A stretch of 40,469 bases of DNA. Source: Bacteriovoracaceae bacterium (lineage in GTDB: Bacteria > Bdellovibrionota > Bacteriovoracia > Bacteriovoracales > Bacteriovoracaceae). The stretch is from NCBI GenBank assembly GCA_013141065.1, contig JABFRR010000019.1:1-40469 (forward strand). The letters run 5' to 3'. The translations under genes and the position numbers were made by a program. Below the pieces are notes generated by a model. That model was given only the letters and a program-made list of their open reading frames with translations. It ran no database searches and was not told the DNA's origin. Below are positions 1 through 9,292 of the stretch, piece by piece (positions within the stretch are counted from its first letter, which is position 1; each line of letters starts with the position of its first letter).

Positions 1-2
1 GA

Positions 3-1176
3 TCATCTAACACCGCCTAATAGAATTTCTAATAAATACTCTTCAACCCAGCCTGCAATTTTTTTTTTCTTTGTACTGATTTTTAGTCGGTTCTTGCTTG
101 ATTAAATTTAGAGCAAACTGCCTTAGCATAGCAAAAATTCTGAGCACTATATCCGATATTGCAACGACAATCATCTTCTTTAAATGTTACATCCAATTGC
201 CAATGAAGTTTATTTTCTACTTCCAATGTAATTTAGTCGACATTAAAAATATTTTTGCATCTTCATTGGCGCTGGAAATGTAATAACGTTTTTTCTTCGC
301 TTACTTCACCTGTTATGGCGTTTATTCGTTGCGATTGAATTTCTATTAACGAATTCAACGATGGCCCGTTTATCTAGAGGATTTATTCCCAATGACTTTA
401 CATCTTTTTGTGATCACTCGACATTTTCTTTTTCAAAACGACCATGTTTTTATCGCCTTCTTCAACATATTCATCAATCAAAAATGGCTTTGGTCCTGAC
501 TTAGAAATTGAATCAAATTTTTCTTTCACTCTTTCTTCTAACTTCGCCTGATTCCCCTTTAATGCCAATAAATAATCTGCTTCTTTTGAAATTATTTTCT
601 TCGCAATTTCCTTCTGGCACCCCATAGCATCTGTTGAAACCAAACTACCTTTTATATCTAAAAGATCGAGAAGTTTTGGAATGGTTTTTATTTCATTACC
701 TTTCCCATCAGATATCATTGATCCAAGAGATAAACTTGCTCCGGTAGACCACGCATTTAGCATATGAATTGCTGAACTTTTCCTTCCTTTGTCAAAACTT
801 CTTCTCAGCGTTTTCCCGTCGACACAAATTTGTTTTAAATCAGTATTTTTGTAACAGCAGCTACCCACTTAATAAAAACTTCTAAAAATTTTTCTGGATC
901 TAAAATCATAAACAATCTTCGGAATGTATCGTGGGACGGAATTCCATTCTCTAAATTTAAATAAATTGAAAACCACTCTTGTTTTGCTTCACCAAAATCT
1001 TCTATTTCAACCCATGACTTCGCCCCGCAAATTACTGCACAAATTGCAATAACCAAAATATCTATTAGTTCATGTTTTTTTGTTCTATCGATTCTTGGAT
1101 CTTTGACACCTTGAAGAAAGTCTACTAAGAATTCAGGTTCAATTTTAACAACTTTTTTACTCACCAATAACTCCAT
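3..1176 (-). pseudogene. ISAs1-family (H-repeat type) transposase, frameshifted
   Basis: This is a DDE transposase gene broken into several frames. The N-terminal part (1176 to about 850) contains DPRIDRTKKHELIDILVIAI and the GIPSHDTFRRLF motif. It shifts frame near 835-868 into a segment with ICVDGKTLRRSFDKG and STDAMGCQKEIAKKI, both typical of ISAs1 / H-repeat-associated proteins. That segment ends at 398. Remnants continue downstream in other frames: WPSLNSLIEIQSQRINAITG followed by SEEKRYY near 300-370, LRQFALNLIKQEPT near 90-135, and a final GWVEEYLLEILLGG ending in TGA at 3-5. The combined length of about 1.17 kb fits a complete ISAs1 transposase, so the gene decayed by indels rather than by a large deletion. 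The outer inverted repeats could not be resolved, and the element may run past the left edge of the window. Confidence 0.85.
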
Positions 1177-1298
1177 TAAAAATGAAAATTGATGAGTAGC
1201 TTATCAATTAAATTATAAAAGGCCTTTACGCTAGGCCGTAAGTAGCCGATAGATTATAGAATTTAGATGCGTAGGCCCTGCCCAATATACTAGTTACT

Positions 1299-1316
1299 TT
1301 TAAACACTTGTTTAAA
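1299..1316. promoter_or_regulatory. 18-bp palindrome, candidate TetR operator 1
   Basis: The sequence TTTAAACACTTGTTTAAA has perfect 8-bp arms around a CT centre. It lies about 170 bp upstream of the original start of the interrupted TetR gene, in a 311-bp gap (1177-1487) that otherwise holds no gene. Its core ACACTTGT recurs in the second palindrome at 1446-1457. TetR-family repressors commonly bind such palindromes and repress their own operon; binding here is inferred. Confidence 0.45.
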
Positions 1317-1445
1317 TCATCCGTTTATAATGTGTGTATTTACCTAATATTTCAATTAATTTTCTAATAGACAAACAAAATCAATTCAAGTGCATGAAAT
1401 TAATAGAATTATCAAAAACATTCAAACAATTGTATTAATTTTTAC

Positions 1446-1457
1446 AACACTTGTGTT
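1446..1457. promoter_or_regulatory. 12-bp palindrome, candidate TetR operator 2
   Basis: AACACTTGTGTT has arms AACAC and GTGTT around TT and ends 30 bp before the ATG at 1488. It shares the ACACTTGT core with the larger palindrome at 1299. The position is what one expects of an operator overlapping the promoter of an autoregulated efflux operon. No convincing -35/-10 pair was found, so the promoter itself is not called. Confidence 0.4.
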
Positions 1458-1487
1458 AAATTATGAAAAAGTAATGCCGCATGGAGC

Positions 1488-1581
1488 ATGTTGAATGGGA
1501 GACTATCTTTGAAATTGAAAAAAGAACGATGTTTATTTTTTGGACCCAAACCCATTCCGGTTGAAAAAACTAAAGATATTA
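1488..1581 (+). pseudogene. 5' fragment of the TetR repressor gene, cut off by the IS5-type element
   Basis: From ATG 1488 an open frame of 31 codons ends in PIPVEKTKDI exactly at the left edge of the IS5-type element. If the element (1582-2452) and one copy of the TA target duplication are removed, the reading frame runs on without change into ILEEAKKQFCEKGFEGT. This recreates a normal TetR helix 1 and a protein of about 230 residues. The start is uncertain: ATG 1488 has a weak GGAG 4 bp upstream, and in-frame TTG codons at 1491, 1509 and 1515 are alternatives. The join is read directly from the sequence; that the fragment is now non-functional is inferred. Confidence 0.8.
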
Positions 1582-2452
1582 GGGGCTGTTGAAGTTTTAA
1601 CACAGGGCCGTATGCCAAAATAAAAGCAAATCCTTAAACTTGTGGTGACCAAACTACAACAAAAGGATTTGCCTATGCCTCGAAAAATGCTCAATGAAGA
1701 GCAGTGGTTCAAGTTACTTATTATCATGCAAGAATTTAAAATATATGACAAGAAAAGTCTTAGATTAACAGTTGAAGCTATACTGTTTCGAATGAGGACT
1801 GGTTGCCCCTGGCGTGATCTACCTAAGGATTTTGGAGACTGGAATCGAATCTTTAAAAGATTTAACGACTGGTCAGAAAAATCAAAATTAATGTCAATCT
1901 TTAAACGACTCGCTAAGGATCCCGACTACGAATGGAAAATGATTGATGGAAGTATTGTTAAATCTCATCAGCATAGTTGTGGGGCTAAAAAAGGCAGCGA
2001 TACTTCTATCGGAAAATCTGTCGCTGGCAAAACTTCAAAAATTCACATGGTGACAGATTCCCATGGAAACCCTGTTGACTTTGAAATCACAGGAGGAAAT
2101 GTTCACGACATTCAGATGGCCAGTGAGCTCATCGAGAGAACGCCTAAGAGCACTTATACAATTGCAGATAAGGGTTACGATGGAGAATATTTAAGATGGC
2201 TCATTCGAGAATGTGATTCAATACCAATGATTCCGAGGAAAAATAATTCAAAAGTTGGTAATGATGACATTGATAAATTTATCTATAAACAACGACACCA
2301 TGTTGAAAATAATTTTGCTAGACTTAAACACAATAGAGCCATTGCTACTAGATACGATAAGTTAAAAAGGAACTATGTTGGAATGGTGAGTTTAGCCTGT
2401 GCAATGATTTGGTTGAAATTATGAAGCGGGGCCATCAAACGTCAACAGCCCC
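1582..2452 (+). mobile_element. IS5-family insertion sequence (871 bp), intact
   Basis: Imperfect terminal inverted repeats are visible: GGGGCTGTTGAAGTTT at the left end, and GGGGCTGTTGACGTTT when the right end is read on the minus strand. A TA dinucleotide at 1580-1581 is repeated at 2453-2454, as expected of the IS427/IS1031-type branch of IS5, which duplicates 2-3 bp. The element carries one uninterrupted transposase gene on the plus strand. It sits inside the coding region of a TetR repressor, and the uninterrupted gene can be rebuilt by removing it. Confidence 0.9.
1675..2424 (+). CDS. IS5-family DDE transposase
   Basis: This transposase of about 249 residues is the only gene of the surrounding element and appears intact. 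The N-terminal region has the IS5-type pattern FRMRTGCPWRDLPKDFGDW. The catalytic triad is visible as D in MIDGSIVKSH, D in TIADKGYDGEYLR and E in HHVENNFARLKH. The start at 1675 (MPRKML) is preferred because AAAGGA lies 7-12 bp upstream; an in-frame start at 1642 lacks this. The stop codon TGA (2422-2424) overlaps an ATG at 2421 that opens the truncated TetR frame, a 4-bp ATGA overlap of the kind used in translational coupling. Confidence 0.93.
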   Translation: MPRKMLNEEQWFKLLIIMQEFKIYDKKSLRLTVEAILFRMRTGCPWRDLPKDFGDWNRIFKRFNDWSEKSKLMSIFKRLAKDPDYEWKMIDGSIVKSHQHSCGAKKGSDTSIGKSVAGKTSKIHMVTDSHGNPVDFEITGGNVHDIQMASELIERTPKSTYTIADKGYDGEYLRWLIRECDSIPMIPRKNNSKVGNDDIDKFIYKQRHHVENNFARLKHNRAIATRYDKLKRNYVGMVSLACAMIWLKL

Positions 2453-3053
2453 TATCCTAGAAGAAGCAAAAAAACAGTTTTGTGAAAAGGGCTTTGAAGG
2501 AACTTCTGTTAGAGATATTTGCGACACCGTCAACGCAAACGTAAGTGCAATCAAGTATCATTTTGGTGGAAAAGAAGGCCTCTACAGAGAATGTTTCATA
2601 AAATTTGGAGAAGGAAGACTACTTTCTGCAACTCAAATTCTCACGTCGGTCGATTCGTATGAAGAGCTTAAAATAAGAATTAAATTATTTGCTGAGGATA
2701 TTTTGAAAGATGGTATAGAAAATAAATATATCACAAAGATGCTTTATAGAGAAATCGAAGCTGAAAACCCCCTTATTCAAGACATTTTCCAAAATACATT
2801 CTTACAAATTTATGTAAAGTTTGTTGAACTTATTACTGATGCACAAAAAAAAGGATTTATTCGTAAAGACTTAGATCCACTTATATCAGTCTCTGTTTTA
2901 TTTAATACCTTAACTGGAACTTTGCGAACAGACCACATCGCCATCAAACATTTTAATCAATCAATCGCAGAAGAAAAATTTAGAGAAAAATTTTTATCAA
3001 ATATAATTTCCATTTTTTTAGATGGAATAAAAAATCAGGAGCAAGAATCATGA
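2421..3053 (+). CDS. TetR/AcrR-family repressor with an IS-replaced N-terminus
   Basis: This is a TetR-type regulator, probably of the efflux genes downstream. The DNA-binding domain is clear: ILEEAKKQFCEKGFEGTSV, then DICDTVNANVSAIKYHFGGK and GLYRECF. The rest is the helical ligand-binding domain. The first 31 codons of the original gene lie on the other side of the IS5-type element; the present frame begins inside the element and supplies MKRGHQTSTAP instead. ATG 2421 overlaps the transposase stop (ATGA), so expression could be coupled to the transposase; an in-frame TTG at 2409 is an alternative start. The recognition helix is retained but the start of helix 1 is altered, so DNA binding may be weakened. 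The gene overlaps the next by 4 bp (ATGA at 3050-3053). The repressor role is established for the family; its target and its current activity are inferred. Confidence 0.85.
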   Translation: MKRGHQTSTAPILEEAKKQFCEKGFEGTSVRDICDTVNANVSAIKYHFGGKEGLYRECFIKFGEGRLLSATQILTSVDSYEELKIRIKLFAEDILKDGIENKYITKMLYREIEAENPLIQDIFQNTFLQIYVKFVELITDAQKKGFIRKDLDPLISVSVLFNTLTGTLRTDHIAIKHFNQSIAEEKFREKFLSNIISIFLDGIKNQEQES

Positions 3054-4477
3054 AACTCACCCAATGGAAAATCCCATTATGGTCAGTCCTATTAATTCCG
3101 ACACTTTCCTCTAGTGCAGAGTTAAGTTTAGACAAGTACTTAAGTGAAGTTAGAAGTAACAACGAAGGTGTAAAGGCCAGTCAACTTATTATTGAAGGTA
3201 CACAAGATCGAAGTGATGAAGGAAAATTAATTTTTCGTCCAAGTTTATTCGCTCAAGTTCAGACTACAATTGATAAAAAACCTGTTGTCAACGTTCTCAC
3301 TCAAGGGGACCGCACAGACAATTCGTTTGCAACGCTTGGCTTAAATCAACAATTTGATTTCGGCTTAAAATCACAATTGAGCTATAACTTAGTCCACACT
3401 AAAATTTATAATGCCTCTCCGACTTTTGTCTCCCGTCCTGATTTTAACGATGGCGTTGTCAAACTTGAATTGTCCCAATCTCTTTGGAGAAACCTTTGGG
3501 GGCAAGAAACTAAAGCCCAAATGACACTTGTAGATTCACAAGCTAAAGCCAGTTCACACCTTGAAAGCTATAAAGTAAAACAAACCTTGTCTCAGGCTGA
3601 ATCAATTTATTGGTCTTTATCACAAATGAGAAAAGTCGTAAAAGTTCAATCGGATAATTTAGTACGGGCTAAAAAGATTTCCGAGTGGAATCGCCGCAGA
3701 ACAAATACAGGACTAGCAGAAAGATCAGATTACTTGCAGTCAGATGCCAACTTAAAACTTCGCGAGTATGAATTAAAAAATACACTCCTAGAGCTGGCAA
3801 TCCTTGAGCGGTCATTTAATTCACTTAGAGGAAAAGACCAAAATCAAGTAGATGAAGAATTAGATTTTTTTGATAGCAAATCTATTGTTAATTTTTCACC
3901 TCCCGAAAAAGCAGAAATGCGCGAAGACACTAAAGCAGCACTTGAGTATCAAAAAATTGCCGTTGCCAATGCTGGTCTTGCATCTGAAAGAAACAAACCA
4001 ACTATCGAACTTTATGGATCTTATGCCATGAATGGTCGTGATGCTGATCGCGGTGAGGCCATAAATGATTCACTGAAAACCAAACAATCGACAACTGCAA
4101 TTGGATTGAGATTTAACACTCCACTTGATTTCGGAACAACATCCAAAAATATTGATGGATATAAAAAAGAGCAAGTCGCAGCAGAATACACTTTTAAGAA
4201 AAAAGTATTTGACCAAGATCGTGAATGGAATGATTTAATGGCCAAATTTGAAGATGCTAAAACTAAACTGGGTTTGGTTGAAAAAATTGCCGAGGCTAAT
4301 AAAGCAAAATCATTAAATGAAAGCGATCGACTCACTAAAGGGCGTACAACAACTTTTCAAGTTTTGAACTTCGAACAAGATTATGCCCAGTCTGAATTGT
4401 TAAAAATTCAAAGTGAAACAAATTTATTAAACATATACGCACAATTGAAAACTTTTTCAAATGGAGGTTCAAAATGA
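3050..4477 (+). CDS. TolC-like outer-membrane efflux protein
   Basis: The protein has 475 residues, the usual length for the family. It begins with a signal peptide (KIPLWSVLLIPTLSSSA), followed by LDKYLSEVRSNNEGVKASQL, typical of the first helix of TolC-type outer-membrane channels. Long amphipathic helices rich in Ala, Lys and Glu make up the rest, with a repeat-like second half, as in the two structural repeats of TolC. It would form the outer-membrane and periplasmic tunnel for the RND pump encoded next. Its start overlaps the TetR stop by 4 bp and its stop overlaps the RND start by 4 bp (ATGA at both joins), so the three genes form one coupled operon. Substrates cannot be read from the sequence. 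Confidence 0.9.
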   Translation: MKLTQWKIPLWSVLLIPTLSSSAELSLDKYLSEVRSNNEGVKASQLIIEGTQDRSDEGKLIFRPSLFAQVQTTIDKKPVVNVLTQGDRTDNSFATLGLNQQFDFGLKSQLSYNLVHTKIYNASPTFVSRPDFNDGVVKLELSQSLWRNLWGQETKAQMTLVDSQAKASSHLESYKVKQTLSQAESIYWSLSQMRKVVKVQSDNLVRAKKISEWNRRRTNTGLAERSDYLQSDANLKLREYELKNTLLELAILERSFNSLRGKDQNQVDEELDFFDSKSIVNFSPPEKAEMREDTKAALEYQKIAVANAGLASERNKPTIELYGSYAMNGRDADRGEAINDSLKTKQSTTAIGLRFNTPLDFGTTSKNIDGYKKEQVAAEYTFKKKVFDQDREWNDLMAKFEDAKTKLGLVEKIAEANKAKSLNESDRLTKGRTTTFQVLNFEQDYAQSELLKIQSETNLLNIYAQLKTFSNGGSK

Positions 4478-7400
4478 ATTTGGCGGATCTCTCAATCAAA
4501 CGTCCTGTCTTTATTACCTGTATTGTAACAGTCATACTTGTTATTGGTTGGTTGTCGTTAAAAAAACTGCCTGTAGATTTATTTCCCAATGTTACATTTC
4601 CAATTGTCACAGTTAATACTGTTTATCCGGGAGCTGGGCCGGAGGAAGTTGAAACTCTGGTCTCAAAAATTTATGAAGAGGAGCTTTCAAACGTTCCAGG
4701 TTTAAAGAAACTCTCGTCAAATAACTTGGAAAACGTTTCAGTAATTATTGCAGAGTTTGATTTAAATATTGATATTAAATATGCCGAACAACAAATTCGT
4801 GACAAAGTTGCTTCTGCAAGAAAAAAACTTCCCGCCGATATTCAAGAACCTGTGATCAGAAAAATTGATCCAGCAGATCAACCAATTGTCACTCTAGCAG
4901 TAGAAGCCGATATCCCCGATGGGGAACTTTATCTATTCGTTGATAAAAAGGTAAAACCACTTTTAGAACAAGTTAACCAAGTCGGTCTTGTTGAAATTGT
5001 AGGAGGAAGAAAACGTGAAATTAAAGTTGAGTTAGATCGCAATAAACTCAAGTCGCGTGAAATTTCAGCAACTCAAGTAGCAAACAGACTTCAAATATCT
5101 GGACAAAATATTCCTGCAGGAAAAATCTCATCCAGTACTAATGACACTGTTTTTAGAACTCTGGGAGAATATAAAACGATTGATGAAATAGAAAAAACAA
5201 TCATTAACTTTGTTGGTAACGATATTCCTATAACGGTCAAGGACGTAGGGACCGTAAAAGACTCACTCGAAGAACGTAAAACCTACGGATATTTTAATGG
5301 AAAAAAAGCTATCTTGATTGATGTTTATAAACAATCTGGTTCCAATACTATTGGGGTGGCAGAGGCCATAAAAAAACAAGTCTTAAAAATTAATACTGGA
5401 ATAAAAAACGAAAAAACACCAATCACTGTAAATGTTGTCCGAGATGGATCAGCTCCAGTAAAAGCAAACGTTGATGACGTCTATGAAACAATTATTATTG
5501 GGATTCTTTTGACTATCTTTGTAGTCTTCTTCTTTTTGGGTTCATTGCGCTCGACAATTATTACGGGACTTGCACTTCCGAATTCATTACTTGGGGCATT
5601 TATCTTACTTTCACTTGCTGGATTTACTATCAATATCATGACTCTACTTGCACTTTCTTTGGCAGTTGGACTTTTAATTGATGATGCCATTGTTGTCCGA
5701 GAAAATATTTTTCGCCATATTGAGATGGGCTCCAGTCCAATAAAGGCAGCACTTGAAGGAACTAAAGAAGTGACGATGGCCGTTGTTGCCACAACTTTTA
5801 CAGTTATTGCAGTCTTCTTACCAATTGCCTTTTTACAAGGGGTCGTTGGACAGTTTTTTAAAGAATTCGGTTTAACGATTTGTTTTGCGCTTCTTATCTC
5901 GCTTTTTGATGCCTTAACAATGGCCCCTATGCTTTCAGCTTATTTTGCTGGAAAACAAGTGGATCATAATGCACCTAAAGAAAAGAAAGGTCTGTATGAC
6001 AACACATTTGGAGTCTTGTTAACTTCATTTAGTAAATTTCAAGATTGGCTAGAAGATATTTATGTTAGAGTTTTAAAATTCACACTTAAAAGACCATTTG
6101 TCATTCTTCTCACGTCACTAGTGATATTTATGGGAAGCTTTGCTGCACTTAAAAACGTTCCAAAAACATTTCTTCCTCCTCAAGATGCTGGTGAATTTAG
6201 TATCTCATTTGATTTAAAACCAGGAACAAGTCTTGATGGTATGAACAAGCTTGGTGTTGAAATTGATCAGATGGTCAGAAAAAGTAAAATCGTGGATTAC
6301 ACCGTACTTAATGTCGGTGATAAAAATGGCCAAGCCGAAAAAGCTAATATTTTTGTAAAATTAATTCCAGCAAAAAAACGTAAAGGAACAAGTACATCAC
6401 AATTTAAAGAATTTATGCGAGAAGAATTAAAACCTTTCGCTTTTGCAAACCCGGCCGTTAAAGATATTGACAGTGTTGGAGGTGGACAACGTCCATTTAA
6501 CGTCAACATTGTTGGTGAAGACATGAAAGAGATTGAAAAATACTCTGCTCTTTTACTGGCAAAACTTAAAAATCATCCAGCTTTAAAAGATGTCGACTCA
6601 ACTAACCGACCAGGAAAGCCCGAGTTTCAAATTATTCCAGATAGAAATAAGGCTGAAAGCCTTGGAGTCTCAACAACACTTTTAGGTTCAGAACTTCGAA
6701 CGATGATTGAAGGGGCGACGCCTGCTGTTTTTAGAGAAAAAGGAGAAGAATACGATATTCGAGTTCGTTTACAAGAAGATCAACGTGATTTAAAAAGTGG
6801 ATATAGTTCAACCTATGTTCCTAATATCAACAACTCTCTTGTCAAACTTTCAAGTGTAGCACTTCCATTAGAAACAATGGGACCAGCAAATATTAATCGC
6901 CAAGATCGTGGTCGCTACGTTCAAATTACAGCCGACATCGCCCCAAAAGGACCAGGAATGGGAGGAGCAATCGCCGATGTAACAAGGATATTAAAAGATG
7001 AAATAAAACTACCTGCTAATATGAAGTTTCAATTTGTAGGACAAGCTGAAAATTTTACGGAGCTCCTTTCAAGTATGATTATTGCTGGAGCCTTAGGAAT
7101 CATGTTTATCTATTTTGTACTTGCTTCGTTATATGAATCCTTTGTGACACCTTTTACAATTATGCTCGTTCTCCCCCTTGCAATGTGTGGTGCTTTCTAT
7201 GGCCTTGCTGTTATGAACTCTTCTTTGGATTTATTTTCAATGATTGGTTGTGTTATGCTTCTTGGTGTAGCGACAAAAAACTCGATTCTCCTCGTTGATT
7301 ATGCCAATCAACAAGTGCAGGAAAAAGGACTTAGTCTCGCAGACGCCATGATTGCGGCAGGTAAATCTCGTCTTAGACCAATTCTTATGACTTCATTTGC

Positions 7401-7599
7401 TCTAATTGCCGGGATGATGCCTTTAGCAATCGGTCTCAACGAAGCTTCGAAGCAAAGAACCTCAATGGGTATTGCCGTTATAGGAGGACTTATTTCTTCA
7501 ACACTACTCACCTTAGTTGTTATTCCGGCTGCTTACTCTTATATCGAAAGATTTAGAGTATGGTCGAACACTTCTTTAAAAAGAATTTTTGTAGATTAA
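4474..7599 (+). CDS. RND-family efflux transporter (AcrB/HAE1 type)
   Basis: This 1041-residue inner-membrane proton-driven pump has the length and order of AcrB-type proteins: an N-terminal membrane helix after IKRPVF, a large periplasmic loop (PDLFPNV-type motif as PVDLFPNVTFPIV), six helices, a second loop, and six more helices. The proton-relay aspartates are present in GLLIDDAIVVREN around residue 400, and the partner lysine in GVATKNSILLVDY. It is the last gene of the tetR-tolC-RND operon and is followed by a strong terminator. No periplasmic adaptor (membrane fusion protein) gene is present in the operon or the window, which is unusual; the pump would need one from elsewhere. Whether the substrate is a drug or something else is unknown. 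Confidence 0.95.
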   Translation: MNLADLSIKRPVFITCIVTVILVIGWLSLKKLPVDLFPNVTFPIVTVNTVYPGAGPEEVETLVSKIYEEELSNVPGLKKLSSNNLENVSVIIAEFDLNIDIKYAEQQIRDKVASARKKLPADIQEPVIRKIDPADQPIVTLAVEADIPDGELYLFVDKKVKPLLEQVNQVGLVEIVGGRKREIKVELDRNKLKSREISATQVANRLQISGQNIPAGKISSSTNDTVFRTLGEYKTIDEIEKTIINFVGNDIPITVKDVGTVKDSLEERKTYGYFNGKKAILIDVYKQSGSNTIGVAEAIKKQVLKINTGIKNEKTPITVNVVRDGSAPVKANVDDVYETIIIGILLTIFVVFFFLGSLRSTIITGLALPNSLLGAFILLSLAGFTINIMTLLALSLAVGLLIDDAIVVRENIFRHIEMGSSPIKAALEGTKEVTMAVVATTFTVIAVFLPIAFLQGVVGQFFKEFGLTICFALLISLFDALTMAPMLSAYFAGKQVDHNAPKEKKGLYDNTFGVLLTSFSKFQDWLEDIYVRVLKFTLKRPFVILLTSLVIFMGSFAALKNVPKTFLPPQDAGEFSISFDLKPGTSLDGMNKLGVEIDQMVRKSKIVDYTVLNVGDKNGQAEKANIFVKLIPAKKRKGTSTSQFKEFMREELKPFAFANPAVKDIDSVGGGQRPFNVNIVGEDMKEIEKYSALLLAKLKNHPALKDVDSTNRPGKPEFQIIPDRNKAESLGVSTTLLGSELRTMIEGATPAVFREKGEEYDIRVRLQEDQRDLKSGYSSTYVPNINNSLVKLSSVALPLETMGPANINRQDRGRYVQITADIAPKGPGMGGAIADVTRILKDEIKLPANMKFQFVGQAENFTELLSSMIIAGALGIMFIYFVLASLYESFVTPFTIMLVLPLAMCGAFYGLAVMNSSLDLFSMIGCVMLLGVATKNSILLVDYANQQVQEKGLSLADAMIAAGKSRLRPILMTSFALIAGMMPLAIGLNEASKQRTSMGIAVIGGLISSTLLTLVVIPAAYSYIERFRVWSNTSLKRIFVD

Positions 7600-7618
7600 T
7601 TTATTTCTCCTCCCCCCA

Positions 7619-7650
7619 CCCTCCTCAGTATTCACTGAGGAGGGTTTTAT
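7619..7650 (+). terminator. Rho-independent terminator of the efflux operon
   Basis: An 11-bp perfect stem (CCCTCCTCAGT at 7619-7629 and ACTGAGGAGGG at 7634-7644) with a 4-base loop is followed by TTTTATT. It lies 20 bp after the RND stop codon and 5 bp before IS copy A. Confidence 0.93.
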
Positions 7651-7654
7651 TAAG

Positions 7655-9290
7655 CAGGAATTCCCGGTGTAAATTTTTCCCACTCAAGATAAGAGAAAAT
7701 ATTTAATTTTTCGTAATGATTTATGCTTTCTGGCCTTCACAAATCATTTCTGGCCATCTAAAATGCTTTTCAGAGGTGTTTTATGGGGCGACAAGCAAAT
7801 AAATTGAAAGTTGAAGAATGTAATGAAATTATTCTATCTGAATTTTCAAAATTTAAGGAAAAAAGACCAATTTTTGAAATACCTCTCAAGAATTTTTTAA
7901 TGTCTAGCTTTGCGGTCTTTGCCCTAAAATCACCATCTCTTTTACAATTTGAAAATCAATTGAAAGAACATAAAATTAGAATGCACAATCTCAACTCACT
8001 TTTTAAAATTGATAGAGTTCCGTCAGATACTCACTTAAGAGATATTTTAGAAACAGTAGAATACAATCAGTATCGACCATTATTTCAAAGACTTTTTTCA
8101 TATATTCAAAGATCAAAAACGCTAGAGCAGTTTGAGTTTATGAAAATTAATGGTCAATCTCATTATTTATTAGCAACAGATGGATCTGGATATTTTCGAT
8201 CGGAAAAATTAGTTTGTGACTGTTGCATGATTGAAGAACATTTTGATGAAAACAATAAAATGACTCTTAAATTTGGACATAATATTTTGGCAGGATCAAT
8301 TGTTCACCCAGATCTAAAGCAAGTTATTCCAATGTGCCCTGAACCCATTTTGAGACTTGATGGAAGTAGTAAAAACGATTCTGAACAAACAGCATTTAGA
8401 AGATTTTTAGCTGATTTTAAAAGAGAGCACCCGAAGTTAAAAATAATTTTCTTACTTGATGCTTTGTATGCCAATGGACCTATTATAAAATTACTCGAGA
8501 GTATGGTTATGAGTTTTTAATAGCAGTCAAAGAAACTAAAAGTCTTCTTTTTATGAGTGTAAAGAGGGAGAGACTACTGGAGAAACCCAGTTTCACGAAA
8601 GAGTTTTTGAGTCTGGTGAAAAGTTATAAAAACAACAAAAAATGAATTACAGATTTGCAAACAATATAAGACTCCATCAAGACAAGGAAAGTCCATTTAT
8701 AAATTTTGTTCAAGTTAAAGAAGTCACTGAATGGATTGGCAAAAAGGGAAAAGCAGAAAGGCTCGAACGTAATTTCACATTTATTACAGATATAGCAGTT
8801 ACAAAAAATAATATTGTTCAACTTGCAGAAGGAGGTCGCACGCGCTGGAAAATAGAAAATGAAACGTTTAATACTTTGAAGAATAGAGGTTATAATTTAG
8901 AATATAATTATGGGCATGGTGAAAAAAACTTAACACATAATTTTATTATGAGTATGTTTCTGGCATTTTTTGTTGACCAGATCCAAGAGATTAGTTGTTA
9001 TACTTTTAAAAAATTAGTTGAAAAATTTAAGCAAAAATCAAGCTTATGGAGCAGTTTAACCAGTGCTATTGAATGGGTGCCATTATCTAGCTGGGATCAA
9101 TTTTATTACCTTCTTTACTATCGTGAAATGCCACCAGAGACAGGTTAATTTTAACGCCCGTTCTGATTTGTTTTTTATTCTTCAAAGCCATTTACCATCA
9201 AAAATAATTTTTTTCGAAAAATCGTGAATTTATTACCCTATAACACTATGAGTTTTAAATCGGGTTGACAGGCTAAGAGGCCGGGAACTG
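7655..9290 (+). mobile_element. IS4-like element, copy A (1636 bp)
   Basis: The left end CAGGAATTCCCGG and the right end CCGGGAACTG (read on the minus strand CAGTTCCCGG) form an inverted repeat with a 3-base gap. The base G precedes both left ends and CTG follows both right ends, so the exact edges may lie 1-3 bp further out. Copy B at 19574-21210 is almost identical; the two differ by a handful of substitutions and five single-base indels, which account exactly for 1636 against 1637 bp. No target-site duplication is visible. The gene inside is frameshifted. Confidence 0.9.
7783..9148 (+). pseudogene. IS4-like DDE transposase, frameshifted (copy A)
   Basis: Comparison with copy B gives an ancestral protein of 455 residues. 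The visible motifs are LLATDGSGYFRSEK (first Asp), IIFLLDALYANG (second Asp) and GGRTRWKIENETFNTLKNRG (the Glu region of IS4-type transposases). In copy A single bases are missing near 8495, 8560 and 8620 and one is added near 8640. The frame is lost after residue 245 (stop at 8520) and regained from about 8642 to the natural stop at 9148. The start ATG 7783 follows AGAGGTG. The defects fall mostly in short runs of A or T, pointing to decay or to sequence error in homopolymers; an active enzyme is unlikely unless the indels are errors. Confidence 0.92.
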
Positions 9291-9292
9291 CT

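Noticed and set aside
98..283. Plus-strand open frame of 61 codons
   Set aside because: It runs antisense to remnants of the ISAs1-type transposase and has no ribosome-binding site.
1481..1564. Short frame from ATG 1481 (MEHVEWETIF) upstream of the IS5-type element
   Set aside because: It is in another frame from the restorable TetR gene, and no protein feature supports it.
8624..8821. Minus-strand frames inside the IS4-like copies (also 20437-20742 and plus strand 39543-39764)
   Set aside because: They are antisense shadows of the same transposase gene in the three copies.
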